Assembly: GCF_004323185.1 (NCBI RefSeq)
Contig: NZ_NAPS01000001.1
Span: 3,360,351-3,392,846 of the forward strand
From: Westiellopsis prolifica IICB1
GTDB taxonomy: Bacteria; Cyanobacteriota; Cyanobacteriia; Cyanobacteriales; Nostocaceae
Direction: 5' to 3'
Length of the DNA stretch: 32,496 nt
Below the pieces are notes generated by a model. It searched no databases. It was given only the letters and a program-made list of their open reading frames with translations, and was not told where the DNA came from. Positions within the stretch are counted from its first letter, which is position 1. Every line of letters begins with the position of its first letter. Below are positions 1 to 9,700 of this stretch, piece by piece. A program made the translations under genes and the position numbers.

Positions 1-1
1 A

Positions 2-61
2 CAAGTACTCTCAGCCAGATGGGACGCAGAAATTGACGATGATCCCTCTGATCTGTTTTAG
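2..61 (+). CDS. 3' end of an unidentified gene (partial)
   Basis: The first 61 bases contain an open frame that enters from the left edge and stops at TAG (59-61). The visible tail is 19 residues, QVLSARWDAEIDDDPSDLF, acidic and water-soluble in character. Only one of the three forward frames stays open this far, and the STRR repeat block begins directly after the stop, as it does after several other genes in this window. Nothing can be said about function. The call rests on an open frame and a plausible acidic C-terminus only. Confidence 0.35.
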   Translation, partial: QVLSARWDAEIDDDPSDLF

Positions 62-290
62 GATCGGGGATTGGGGATTCTCCAGAGGAGACGCTTGGGG
101 ATCGGGGATTGGGGATCGGGGATCGGGAATCGGGAATTAGGGATTGGGGATCGGGGACAACGGAGCAGGGAGCTCTTAGCAGGGAGTGTGAGGAGACAAG
201 GAGGACAAGGAAGAATTTATTCCAATGCCCAATGCCCCATGCCCCATGCCCCATGCCCAATGCCCCATGCCCAATCCCCGATCCCTATTG
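62..290. repeat. STRR-type G-rich repeat block
   Basis: The block is made of GGGGATT / GGGGATC / GGGAATC heptamer-like units on the left, then an AGCAGGGAG stretch, then the complementary style CCCAATG / CCCCATG units on the right. This is the short tandemly repeated repetitive type known from heterocystous cyanobacteria. The left (G-rich) and right (C-rich) parts could fold back on one another. It fills the gap between the partial gene at the left edge and hgdD, and the hgdD stop codon lies inside its right end. Apparent ORFs here are compositional. Confidence 0.85.
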
Positions 291-2573
291 AGCAATCCTA
301 GCTAATCCTCTAGCAGTTACAGACCTTTGCAAAGTTGCTAGAGCGCGATTGTAAGACAAAATAGCGCTCACACTATTACCTTCCGCTCTTGTGAGGTCAT
401 TTTCAGCTGCGATCACATCTGTTTGAGTTCCCACACCTGCTTGGAATCGCAAACGCGCCAAACGCAAAGATTCTCTGGCTTGTTCTAAAGCAATATTTGC
501 AGTTTGCACTTGGTCTAAATTGGATCTCAATTCTGAATAGGCTTGTTCAACCTGGAAGCGGATTTGATTGCGTGTATCGTTAAATTGAGTTTCAGCAATC
601 CTAATATTAGCTTTTTGCTGGTCAGCTCTGGCTCTGGCTGCTCCTCCATCGAATAAATTTAGGCTGGCTTGCACGCCAACAGAATAACCATCAGTTACGC
701 TAATACTGTCATCAAACTCATCTAACAAGTTATAACTAGCAACTAAGCTGATTTGTGGACCGAGTTCTGCAAGTGCTAAACGTCGTTGCTGTTCGTTAAT
801 GTTGCGTTGTGCTAACTGCTGTTGTAGTTCCGGGCGGTTTTGATAGGCGAGTACAATCGTATCTTCGAGTGGCAAATTCCACAGACCTGCCAATTTTACA
901 GGATCTGCGGCACTGACGGTTAATGGATCTGGTACATTCAATGTACTTGCTAACTGACTGCGGCGAATTCTTTGCTGAGATAACGCTCCACTTAACTCTT
1001 GTTGAGAATTTGCTAAAGTTACCTGCGCTCTTAATACATCAAATTGAGTACCTACACCCGCTCTTTCTAAAGCTTGAGCATCGCGTAAAGTCACCTCAGC
1101 ATTTCTCACAGAAGATTGAGCGATGCGGACATTTTCATCTGCTTCTTGCAAATCGTAGTAATTTGTGGCGACAGTCAGGCGAATTTCTTCAGCTTGACGC
1201 ATAGTATCGAATTCTTCGAGGCGTACCTGCTCCTCAGCAGCGCCTATATTGGCTGAACGTCTACCTGAAGTAAAAATATTATAAATAAGTTGTGCTTGAC
1301 CATTGAAAGATGTACTTGGTTCATCGACGTTGGATTGAGTGCGCTGTTGTGCTGGTAAACCCCGTTGTTGTCGTTCTTGGATTTCTGAAGAGAGTTGACT
1401 TTGAGCAGATTGGCTGCGGGTAATACTACTACTCAAGTCAAGGGTAGGAAATAAAGCTGCTTGAGCTTCCCGCAAGCTGGCTTTAGCCCGTTGTAATTCC
1501 AATAAAGAAATTTGTAGTTGTGTATTGTTGCGCTGTGCTAACTCTACAGCTTGTTCTAAGGTAATTGGCTGGTTTCCCTTTTGTCTAACTTCATCAGGTT
1601 TGGTAGGAAATAGTAAGGGATTGCTTTTGTCAGGATTGAGGTAATTAGGTGCAGGTGTTGTTGGTTTGGAAATCGGCGAAACGATGGGGACTTGGGGAGT
1701 TGTTTGTTGTTGTTGATTGTTGATGGTTGGTGCTGTTGGTGTCGGTGTCGGAGAAATTGCTTGTGATATGAGTTGCGGGGTGAAATTTTTTGGAGGACAA
1801 CTAACTGTATCTTGTGAGCAATTCTCGCTCGCTAATAATTTTGCCGAACCTGAACCTCTAGCAATATTTTGTAAAAAAGCTGATGTTTGGATATTAGGGT
1901 TTTGCTTTGATGATACTTGTGTAGTTACATTGGATAATTCCTGGGGAGCGATCGCATCACTCGCATCACTCACCCCCACTGGTAATTTTTCTGGAGTTGA
2001 TCTTCTGCTAATTATAACTTCACGCAATTTTTGCCCAACTTGAGACGGCGATGTGGGTTTGACAGAGTTTTTCTGTGATCCCGTTTTCATCTGGGCAGTA
2101 GTTTGGCGTGGATGCTGAGTGCCATACTCAAAGGGAGCCACTTGCATAATTTCAGGCTGCAAGTTGGCATCAAAAATCGCCGAAGCTAACTGATTGCTAT
2201 CTACTGGCTGGGTTTGGTATTGGGCTGATGTCAACTTGAAAGTACTTTTGCGATCCTGAAAAGAAATTTCTCCTATTGGAACACCAATTGTTTTAGTAGC
2301 TATTTTCCCAATATCATCAGTCCTAAACCTCTGGATGTTAATTGTCTTAAAATCCGCTGGTTCTGATGGTTTGATTGTTGTTGGCAAATTAGTTGCAAAA
2401 CTAATTTTTCCAACAGAAACTGGATTTTTTGTATTGTCTGCTACTAAGTTTCCACCCTTGTTTAGGGTAGAAATACTAGGGCTAACAACTTGTCGCGCCC
2501 AACTCGGTTGAGTTGTCAACACTGCTGCTGTTACACCAGGTAAGAAACTATAGAGTATTATCTGTCCTTTCAC
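285..2573 (-). CDS. hgdD: TolC-like outer membrane efflux protein HgdD
   Basis: A 762-residue TolC/OEP-family protein. It begins with an export signal (MKGQIILYSFLPG..., cleavage likely after PSWA near residue 26). A long Pro/Thr/Gln-rich, low-complexity periplasmic extension of about 300 residues follows. The OEP part starts near ITLEQAVELAQRNN and contains the two repeated coiled-coil/beta units of the family (for example RAGVGTQFDVLRAQVTLANSQ and, in the second half, QAGVGTQTDVIAAENDL). In Anabaena PCC 7120 the gene next to kaiC in this order is hgdD, the channel needed for exporting heterocyst glycolipids; that role is transferred here by synteny and family. It lies 65 bp downstream of kaiC on the same strand, so co-transcription is possible. 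The last codons and the stop run into an STRR block. Confidence 0.85.
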   Translation of the reverse strand: MKGQIILYSFLPGVTAAVLTTQPSWARQVVSPSISTLNKGGNLVADNTKNPVSVGKISFATNLPTTIKPSEPADFKTINIQRFRTDDIGKIATKTIGVPIGEISFQDRKSTFKLTSAQYQTQPVDSNQLASAIFDANLQPEIMQVAPFEYGTQHPRQTTAQMKTGSQKNSVKPTSPSQVGQKLREVIISRRSTPEKLPVGVSDASDAIAPQELSNVTTQVSSKQNPNIQTSAFLQNIARGSGSAKLLASENCSQDTVSCPPKNFTPQLISQAISPTPTPTAPTINNQQQQTTPQVPIVSPISKPTTPAPNYLNPDKSNPLLFPTKPDEVRQKGNQPITLEQAVELAQRNNTQLQISLLELQRAKASLREAQAALFPTLDLSSSITRSQSAQSQLSSEIQERQQRGLPAQQRTQSNVDEPSTSFNGQAQLIYNIFTSGRRSANIGAAEEQVRLEEFDTMRQAEEIRLTVATNYYDLQEADENVRIAQSSVRNAEVTLRDAQALERAGVGTQFDVLRAQVTLANSQQELSGALSQQRIRRSQLASTLNVPDPLTVSAADPVKLAGLWNLPLEDTIVLAYQNRPELQQQLAQRNINEQQRRLALAELGPQISLVASYNLLDEFDDSISVTDGYSVGVQASLNLFDGGAARARADQQKANIRIAETQFNDTRNQIRFQVEQAYSELRSNLDQVQTANIALEQARESLRLARLRFQAGVGTQTDVIAAENDLTRAEGNSVSAILSYNRALATLQRSVTARGLARIAQ

Positions 2574-2638
2574 CGCATCCCCTCACACAACAATAAGGCG
2601 GCTTCATACCGTTTTTTCACACAGAATATAACACGAGG

Positions 2639-4207
2639 CTAACTAGAAGCATCATTACTGTCTTTGTCTTGAAAACTCTTGACTATTCGAGACAGTTCAG
2701 CTTTTTCATCGATACTAACGCGACTAGGCGCTCCGCTGACAATTCTTTCATAATTGCGGAAAGAATCTTTAATTTCTGGGCCATCCGCCGTGATATTGTA
2801 TTCACGAATACCCTTATCATGCCAAGAGCCGCGCATTTTAAATACATTGATTGCTCGTGCCATTTCTCCACGAATTTCTACATACTGCAACATCAAAATT
2901 GTGTCGGTAATTGTGGAAATATGAGAATCGGTAATCGAATGCGAACCCATAAATTGGTCGGTTGTATTAGTAAAAAAACCTGTTATTTCTTCTTGTTTAG
3001 CGTACCCTGTGACACCAATAACAAATTGTCGGAATGCATTATTACTCACACCCCGCGCCAAGGCTGAAAGTGAATCAATAGCAATCCGAGCAGGTTTAAA
3101 ATCAGCAATTTCTGACTTAATAATTTGTAGATGATCTTCTAAACCAGTTGATTCAGGATAGGTACAAATTATTTTCAGCAATCCTTGGCGTTCTAAATCC
3201 TCAAACTCGATTCCCCAAGATGACGCGTTACGCGAAAGTTGAGCGCGCGATTCTTCATAGGCAAACAATATTGCTCGTTCGCCGTTGTTGCAACCATTTT
3301 GCAAAAATTTGCTGACTAATAATGTCTTACCTGTGCCTGTAGCTCCTGTGGCTAAAATAATTGAATCTTTAAAGAAACCACCGCCACACATATCATCTAA
3401 GGTTTTTACCCCAGAAGATACACGTACATTGGAAGATCTTTGAGTTAAGCGCATGGCCCCAAGTGGGAAAATATTGACTCCTTCATTAGTAATTGTGAAA
3501 GGATATTCGCCTTTCATGTGTGTTGTACCACGCAGTTTCAAAATTTCCATGGTACGACGACGACGTTCGCCCTCCAAGACGTTGCGGACAATTACTACGT
3601 TATCGGAAACAAATTCTTCTACTCCAAAACAAGCGACTGGGCCATATTCCTCGGTGCGTTCTGTGGTAATGATGGTGGTAACATTCAGTAGTTTGAGTCG
3701 GGCTACCAAACGAAAAATTTCGCGCCGTACGACTCCAATCGCTTCGTATTGCTGAAATACAGCAGTAATAGAGTCGATCGCTACTCTTTTTGCTTTATAT
3801 TTGCGGATGGCATACTGCAAGCGTTCGATCAATGCTGAAAGGTCAAAGTTACCAACAATATCTTGTCCTTCTGGGTCAGGAGAAGCATCCAAAATAAATA
3901 GCTTCCCATCATTGATTAAGCTTTGCAAATCCCAACCAAAAATATAGGCGTTTTTTATGATATCATAGGGCGATTCTTCAAAAGTGACGAATACTCCTGG
4001 CTCTTCCAAATAGCTAATACCGTTAAAAAGAAACTGGAGAGAAAATAAAGTTTTGCCAGTTCCAGAGGTACCGCTGACCAGAGTAGTTCTCCCTACAGGT
4101 AATCCACCATGACTAATGTCATCAAACCCCTCTATCATCGTACGAATTTTTTCTACACCACCAAATAAAGGTGTGTTGTTTTTCTCTGGTTGGTCGTTTT
4201 CTCTCAT
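2639..4207 (-). CDS. kaiC: Circadian clock ATPase/kinase KaiC
   Basis: KaiC, the core of the cyanobacterial circadian oscillator: a hexameric double-RecA protein that hydrolyses ATP and phosphorylates and dephosphorylates itself with a daily rhythm. The 522-residue product has both Walker A motifs, GTSGTGKT (46-53, CI ring) and GATGTGKT (288-295, CII ring), and the catalytic glutamate pairs E77/E78 and E318/E319. The autophosphorylation pair S431/T432 sits in SHISTITDT, at the same numbering as Synechococcus elongatus. The C-terminal tail (about residues 500-522), where KaiA binds in the family, is present. All key residues are intact, so the protein should be active. It follows kaiB by 87 bp on the same strand; hgdD follows 65 bp later. 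Confidence 0.97.
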   Translation of the reverse strand: MRENDQPEKNNTPLFGGVEKIRTMIEGFDDISHGGLPVGRTTLVSGTSGTGKTLFSLQFLFNGISYLEEPGVFVTFEESPYDIIKNAYIFGWDLQSLINDGKLFILDASPDPEGQDIVGNFDLSALIERLQYAIRKYKAKRVAIDSITAVFQQYEAIGVVRREIFRLVARLKLLNVTTIITTERTEEYGPVACFGVEEFVSDNVVIVRNVLEGERRRRTMEILKLRGTTHMKGEYPFTITNEGVNIFPLGAMRLTQRSSNVRVSSGVKTLDDMCGGGFFKDSIILATGATGTGKTLLVSKFLQNGCNNGERAILFAYEESRAQLSRNASSWGIEFEDLERQGLLKIICTYPESTGLEDHLQIIKSEIADFKPARIAIDSLSALARGVSNNAFRQFVIGVTGYAKQEEITGFFTNTTDQFMGSHSITDSHISTITDTILMLQYVEIRGEMARAINVFKMRGSWHDKGIREYNITADGPEIKDSFRNYERIVSGAPSRVSIDEKAELSRIVKSFQDKDSNDASS

Positions 4208-4294
4208 CTTTGTTTTATACTTAGCAAATGGGAATTCAACCCAGTTATTATATTAATAAAATGTTGAGACTTATGTTTTATCTATTTATATAGT

Positions 4295-4615
4295 CTATTC
4301 TGCTTGAAATTGTTCGTCTTCTATTAACTCTTCGTAAAGTAAGTCTAAACCAATCAATACTCTTTCTCGGTCTGAAAGATCACCAATAATTTTCCGAACC
4401 GGTGGAGGCAAGATTTTAGATAGTGTTGGTGTAGCTAATATTTTGTCTTCCTCCGCCAATTGCGGGTTTTTGAGTACATCTATGACCTTGAGAGTGTATA
4501 CTCCTTTAAATTCTTGTTCTAATATATTTTTAAGTGTTCTGAGTGCCATGACTGAGTTGGCAGTATTCCCTGCAACGTACAACTTGAGAACATAAGTCTT
4601 TTTGATTTTATTCAT
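4295..4615 (-). CDS. kaiB: Circadian clock protein KaiB
   Basis: KaiB, the fold-switching thioredoxin-like protein that binds the KaiC CI ring at night, sequesters KaiA and so allows dephosphorylation. The 106-residue product starts [18 protein letters not shown], carries the conserved [23 protein letters not shown] core and ends in an acidic tail ([11 protein letters not shown]), all typical. The length is close to the usual 102-108 residues. It lies upstream of kaiC with 87 bp between them, the standard kaiBC arrangement. The 469-bp gap to kaiA is unusually structured (three hairpins, annotated separately) and probably holds the kaiBC promoter. Confidence 0.97.
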   Translation of the reverse strand: MNKIKKTYVLKLYVAGNTANSVMALRTLKNILEQEFKGVYTLKVIDVLKNPQLAEEDKILATPTLSKILPPPVRKIIGDLSDRERVLIGLDLLYEELIEDEQFQAE

Positions 4616-4788
4616 AGTCAGCTACAGTCTGGGATAAAGAGTAAAGACGTGATCAAACAAGCTTAACAACACTATCAGGTGCTAGCCTATCGGTGGTAGC
4701 AAACCTCCCACTCAAAAACAAAAAGCTCAACTGACATTTTGCACCAGTTGCAATCAGTCGTAAAATCAATTTTCGCCTCAAAGCTTAC

Positions 4789-4866
4789 ACCCATTTTAAT
4801 GGGTTAAAACCTTAGTCAGTCGGTTTTACCGACTTTAGCTTTCAGCCCAAATTTTAATTTCGGGCT
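4789..4866. repeat. Three consecutive hairpins in the kaiA-kaiB gap
   Basis: Three small inverted repeats stand in a row: ACCCATTTTAATGGGT (4789-4804), AGTCGGTTTTACCGACT (4818-4834), and AGCCC...GGGCT (4844-4866). They lie in the 469-bp stretch between kaiA and kaiB, which otherwise holds no gene. Stems are 5-6 bp with AT-rich loops. The layout resembles a dispersed cyanobacterial repeat rather than a classical terminator, because no clean T-run follows on either strand. It could affect read-through from kaiA into kaiBC; that is inference. Confidence 0.6.
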
Positions 4867-5084
4867 AAGTGCAAGATATAAGTTAACTTTGCTATGACGT
4901 AGGCTTTTTGTCTTCTGCTTCCCTATACTAGTACAACGCCAGGAAAATAGAGATCCTATCCAACACTAACCCATCAACATAGAACATAAGTTATTTGTAT
5001 TTTTAATTCTGTGTAGTATTACTAGTAGTCTACCAGCACTAACTTTCCATACACAAACATCCACAAGCCTGAAATCAATCTGCT

Positions 5085-5390
5085 TTATTTAGGAAGCGAT
5101 CGCCGATAAAGTTCACATAAGTGAGCCAGAATATCAATTAACGTCAGACGATAGTCTAGTAATGTCTCCTCTCCTCGTCCTTCTAATCTCAGCTGCTTGG
5201 AAAATTCATCAATAAGTTCCATGTGAATTTCGATAATTTGCGGCACAGGGATATTAGCATAAAATGCTGCATTGATAAATTTATCAATTTTATCCTTCAC
5301 TGTTTTGTCTGTGGTAAAGTAATTTATAAGAATTTGGCGGTATTCTGATTTAAGTTCCTGCAAGAATGCCTGTTGTTCGGCTTTTGTCAT
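5085..5390 (-). CDS. kaiA: Circadian clock protein KaiA, short Nostoc-type
   Basis: KaiA stimulates KaiC autophosphorylation by binding the KaiC C-terminal tail. This copy has only 101 residues and corresponds to the C-terminal four-helix domain (...FTTDKTVKDKIDKFINAAF... to ...LTLIDILAHLCELYRRSLPK). The N-terminal pseudo-receiver domain of unicellular KaiA (a protein near 284 residues) is absent. Short KaiA is the known state in Anabaena/Nostoc, so this is a lineage feature and not a truncation. The ATG start gives the length known from Nostoc. It is the first gene of the kaiA-kaiB-kaiC-hgdD group; its upstream region is shared with the divergent histidine kinase. Confidence 0.93.
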   Translation of the reverse strand: MTKAEQQAFLQELKSEYRQILINYFTTDKTVKDKIDKFINAAFYANIPVPQIIEIHMELIDEFSKQLRLEGRGEETLLDYRLTLIDILAHLCELYRRSLPK

Positions 5391-6783
5391 TTGCTGAAAA
5401 AAAATCTTCTGTTCTTGTTGCTGTCATTTGATAACATCTGAAAATTTCGATTTTATTTTTGTTTTTACCTTTGAATCAGATAAATTATTCGGGAAAAAAT
5501 GAGATATTCAATGCTTATTTAGTAGCCGCGCGATCGCGAATTTTGATTATTTATATATCAATAGTTTTGGATATTCTCTCTTCAACTTTTTTGAGTAGAT
5601 GACACTAACATTTAATTTATTAACTGAAATCTATAGAGAGAGCAAAACCAGATTAATCTTTGATATGATCATGGCACTACTAAGATATGTTTCAATAAAA
5701 ATTACAGGGAACAAACAGCATAAATAATTTTGTATGTGTACCTCCTTGATTAACTAAACTCAGAACATTCATTCAATATGATTTGGTAGTTTGACTAACA
5801 ATCTCACAGTCGCATCGGCTGCATGACTATTTTGTAAAGTTACCTAAAGTTTGATTCTTAACAAATTGTACAATCTTATTAACATCTGTTACAGATACTA
5901 TTTCAAACAAGCACTTGACTTGTATTTTGAGGAGAATATTAACGCAGAGGAAAGTAGTCGTAAATGCTTGCTCTTAAACACTGTTCTCGGCAAATCAGAC
6001 TGGCAAGGAAAAGATTTCATTCGATGCTAAATCAGCGGGGTTTTGCCTCTTGTTCTTCATATCTAACCAAATACAGATTTTCTAATTTTACTCCTTAGAT
6101 AAAATACTTAAACTAAGTTAAACTATCGTCGCATCGTAAATCATTATAATTCCTAAAGGTTCTAAAGCGAATCTTTGGAGCCATAATTGTTTTAGGTATT
6201 GCTATCTAAAGAGGATTTTTGACAACAACAGCACAACTGGCAACAGAAAGCTACATTTTTAGTAGTAGTTATAACTGATACAAACTACCTAGTACCAAAA
6301 AGTAAATACGCTAAAAGCAGCTATGCTCACAAAAATAACGCCAAATCTCTTTGCTGTCAGGCAAAAAGCAAGGCCTCTAGGAAAAAGTTGTCTGAGTCTA
6401 CTTTTTTCCCAGTCAGCTTTTCCTAGCAGCAAGGGTGAAATCACCAAAGCGTATTCAAAACCTCTATAGATAAATATACCTAGCCTTGCTAACTTTAGTC
6501 TAGGCTGGGTTAGTCTCAAATCTAAAAAAGGGTTTAAGTGTATGGAAGTGTGGGGTGTACATCAAATAAAACTGAAGTACTAGAGGTGTAATTATTTCTC
6601 CTACATATCCTCTTATACTCCGTCTACACACCCGATTTAAATCGACTAACTAACCGTGTTTCCTTATAACCCGCAATGGCAAAGTGAGGATATGGCTGGG
6701 AACGCGAACAGCGCCAGGTTAACTGCTTGGTGATGCTAGATGTTCCGCACCGACAGAACGATACCCGAAAGCTTATAAAGCTT
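5391..6783. other. Long divergent intergenic region between kaiA and the hybrid kinase
   Basis: About 1.4 kb of AT-rich sequence separates the kaiA start (minus strand) from the kinase start (plus strand). No ORF here has convincing coding character: the open frames are short, basic and without recognisable family. The region must hold the promoters for kaiA and for the kinase, but no box can be assigned with confidence. One HIP1-like GCGCGATCGCG site lies near 5527. A small RNA gene or a decayed gene cannot be excluded by eye. Confidence 0.5.
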
Positions 6784-9700
6784 ATGTCAATGCTAAAGTA
6801 CCCGCTCTTTGAATTCGTCTGTACTGTACCCGTTTGCTCAAAAACAGCAACTCTCAAAGTTGTATGGGAAATTTTTGAGACGCAGGAGTGCGATCGCTTG
6901 GTAGTTTTGAATGAGCAGCAAAACCCCGTTGGGATAATTTATTCTGCTCGTTTGCTACCAGAAATTTTGGCAGCAAATCAAGAAAATACCAATCAAGCAG
7001 ATTCTTTCAACTTAGAGCAGGCATTGGCAAGTCGGGAATCAACCCTGATACAACCAATACAGACTTTAGCGTCTGATTGGGGGATCGAGGAATTTAGTCA
7101 TTCATTGCGATCGCAACATATAAAAAATAATATTAACCGAGATTGGGCATTAATTGACCCTGAAGGCAAATTTTTGGGGTTAATTGATAGTCCGCGGTTG
7201 CTGCAATTTGTATTTCGGCAAAAAGCACAAACTCAACCGCCAATCGAAGATAGCACCAACAAAACAAAATCCCGTCGCCGCAAAGCACCCGTCGCCGCCA
7301 AGACTACAAAAGAAGCAAAACAGACAATACCCCCATCTCCACCATTACCTAATCATCCGTTGATCCAACTTTTGGAAAGATTACCTTGGCCTTTAATGCT
7401 GCAAACGAACACAGGCAAAATAGTCACCCAAAATCCAGCATGGTGGGAACAATTAGGAATTTTAAAAGATCCAGAAGGCATTAGACAACAAGTAGAAGCA
7501 ATCCTCAACCCTGTAGTTGTCAAAAATCTCGAATACGCAACTCACAAACGGCTAGTCGATATCAGTATCAACAACAATGCTGAACACTATCAAAACCAGC
7601 CTATAGTTACTAAAACTCTGGTACGAGATGAGCATTTGTCCCCTAGCAGCGAAGTACTACTACCAATAGCTAAAACTACAACCGAAAATTCAATATTGTC
7701 AACACCATCAGAACCACCAACACAATTATCTTCTAATGTCAATCGCTGCTTTTTAGATAGCCAGCATGGAACTTGTACCTGTGTTGTGGAAGTAGAAAAT
7801 GGTCAAGAACGAGTTTGGCAATTTGCCAAAATTCCTTTAGACAGTCCAGAATTGAAAGCCAAAAATCCTAGTTCCGACACAACGCTGAACTCAAACTTGT
7901 GGTTAATGTTAGCAACAGATGTCACAGAGCAGCAGCAACTTAGTAAAGAACTAGCAGCAAAAAACGCCGATTTGATGCAACTAAATCGGTTAAAAGACGA
8001 ATTTTTAGCTTGCATTAGCCATGAGTTGAAAACTCCCCTCACAGCAGTTTTGGGATTATCAAGATTGTTAGTAGATCAGCAATTAGGACAACTCAACGAG
8101 CGACAAGCCCGTTATGCTGGACTAATTCATCAAAGTGGGCGGCATTTGATGAGTGTAGTCAATAATATTTTAGATTTGACCCGCATGGAAACAGGACAAA
8201 TGGAGCTGATGTTGGCAATTGTGAATATTCGTACAGTGTGCGATCGCGCTGTCGATGAAGCAAAAGCTATCCATGCTCAAAGTCGCAAAACCACAGTTTC
8301 TTCCCATCCTCAACCTGGTGGAGAAGAACACAAATTCAATCTCTCCATACAACCAGGTCTAGAAGAAATTGTCGCCGATGAATTTCGCCTGCGTCAAATG
8401 TTAGTACACCTACTATCCAATGCTTTCAAATTTACCGAAACTGGAGGAGAAATTGGGCTGCGAGTTAGTCGCTGGGAAGGATGGATTACATTTACAGTGT
8501 GGGATACAGGTCTGGGGATTCCCGAACATCAACAACATCTCATCTTTCAAAAATTTCAACAATTAGAACATCCCCTTACCCGTCAGTTTGAAGGTACAGG
8601 ACTGGGATTAGTCTTAACCAGGGCCCTTGCTCGTTTGCATGGTGGTGATCTGAGCTTTTTATCTCGCGAAGGTAAAGGTAGTCAGTTCACTTTGTTACTA
8701 CCACCAAGTCCTCCAAAAGAAGTAGGAAGACTAGCAGAGGAGGAACTAGGGACACAGATCAATAGAAGATTAACAACTCACGAAATCGGGAGAAACATTT
8801 CACCCCAGCACTTCACCAACCCAAGTCAAGGGACACAACACAGATGGGGACAAACATCAACAACAACAACATCATCTCATCATTCCACTTCTTCCCAACA
8901 ACTAGTATTAGTTGTAGAAGCTGTAGCCCGATATATTGAAGACTTTACCGAACAACTCACAGGTTTAGGTTATCGAGTCGTAATCGCGCGATCGGGATGT
9001 GAAGCTGTAGAAAAAGCCCGTCGTTTGCAACCAAAAGCTGTATTTCTCAATCCCTTACTACCTTTGCTTTCGGGTTGGGATGTCCTAACTTTAATCAAAT
9101 CTGATCCTACAACTCGCCACATTCCTGTAATTGTGACAGCAACCGCAGCAGAAAAAGAGCAAGCATTTGCCAATCGTGCAGATGGTTTTTTGAGCTTACC
9201 TGTAGAACCTCAGTTCTTAGCACCATTATTGGAAAATCTGTATACAGTTTCCCAAAAAAAGCAGCAAAACAAAGAAACAAAATCTGTTGTCATTCATACG
9301 CCATTACGAATTCTCAGATTCGTCCATCCTGAAGGAGAAAATCTCGATTTATACCCCTTACTGCAACAACATCGAATTATAGAAGTAGATGATATTGAAC
9401 AGGCAGAATTGCTAGCTAAAGTGTGGCAATTTGATGTCATTTTACTAGATCCAGAAGTACCAGCAGCAACAGCTTATTTGCAAAAACTAAGTCAGCTTCC
9501 TCGCTTGGCAAATTTACCTATAGTTACCTGTGATGTTCTAACCACACAGACAGCTTCTCAAATAGCTGGTTTGTCCGTGTTTCCTTGCTTAACGCGATCG
9601 CACACCAACAACAGCGATCAAAGCAAAAAAATAGATGCTTTATTGTCAGTGCTGCAAATAGCAGTGGGTATTTCCTGTCCTCCCAGTATATTAGTTGTGG

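Noticed and set aside
62-301. Short ORFs in the G-rich block at the left edge
   Set aside because: They translate GGGGATT/CCCCATG repeats into monotonous peptides.
6289-6519. 76-codon minus-strand ORF in the kaiA-kinase gap
   Set aside because: It has no recognisable family, no ribosome site and an unusual composition; the surrounding DNA looks non-coding.
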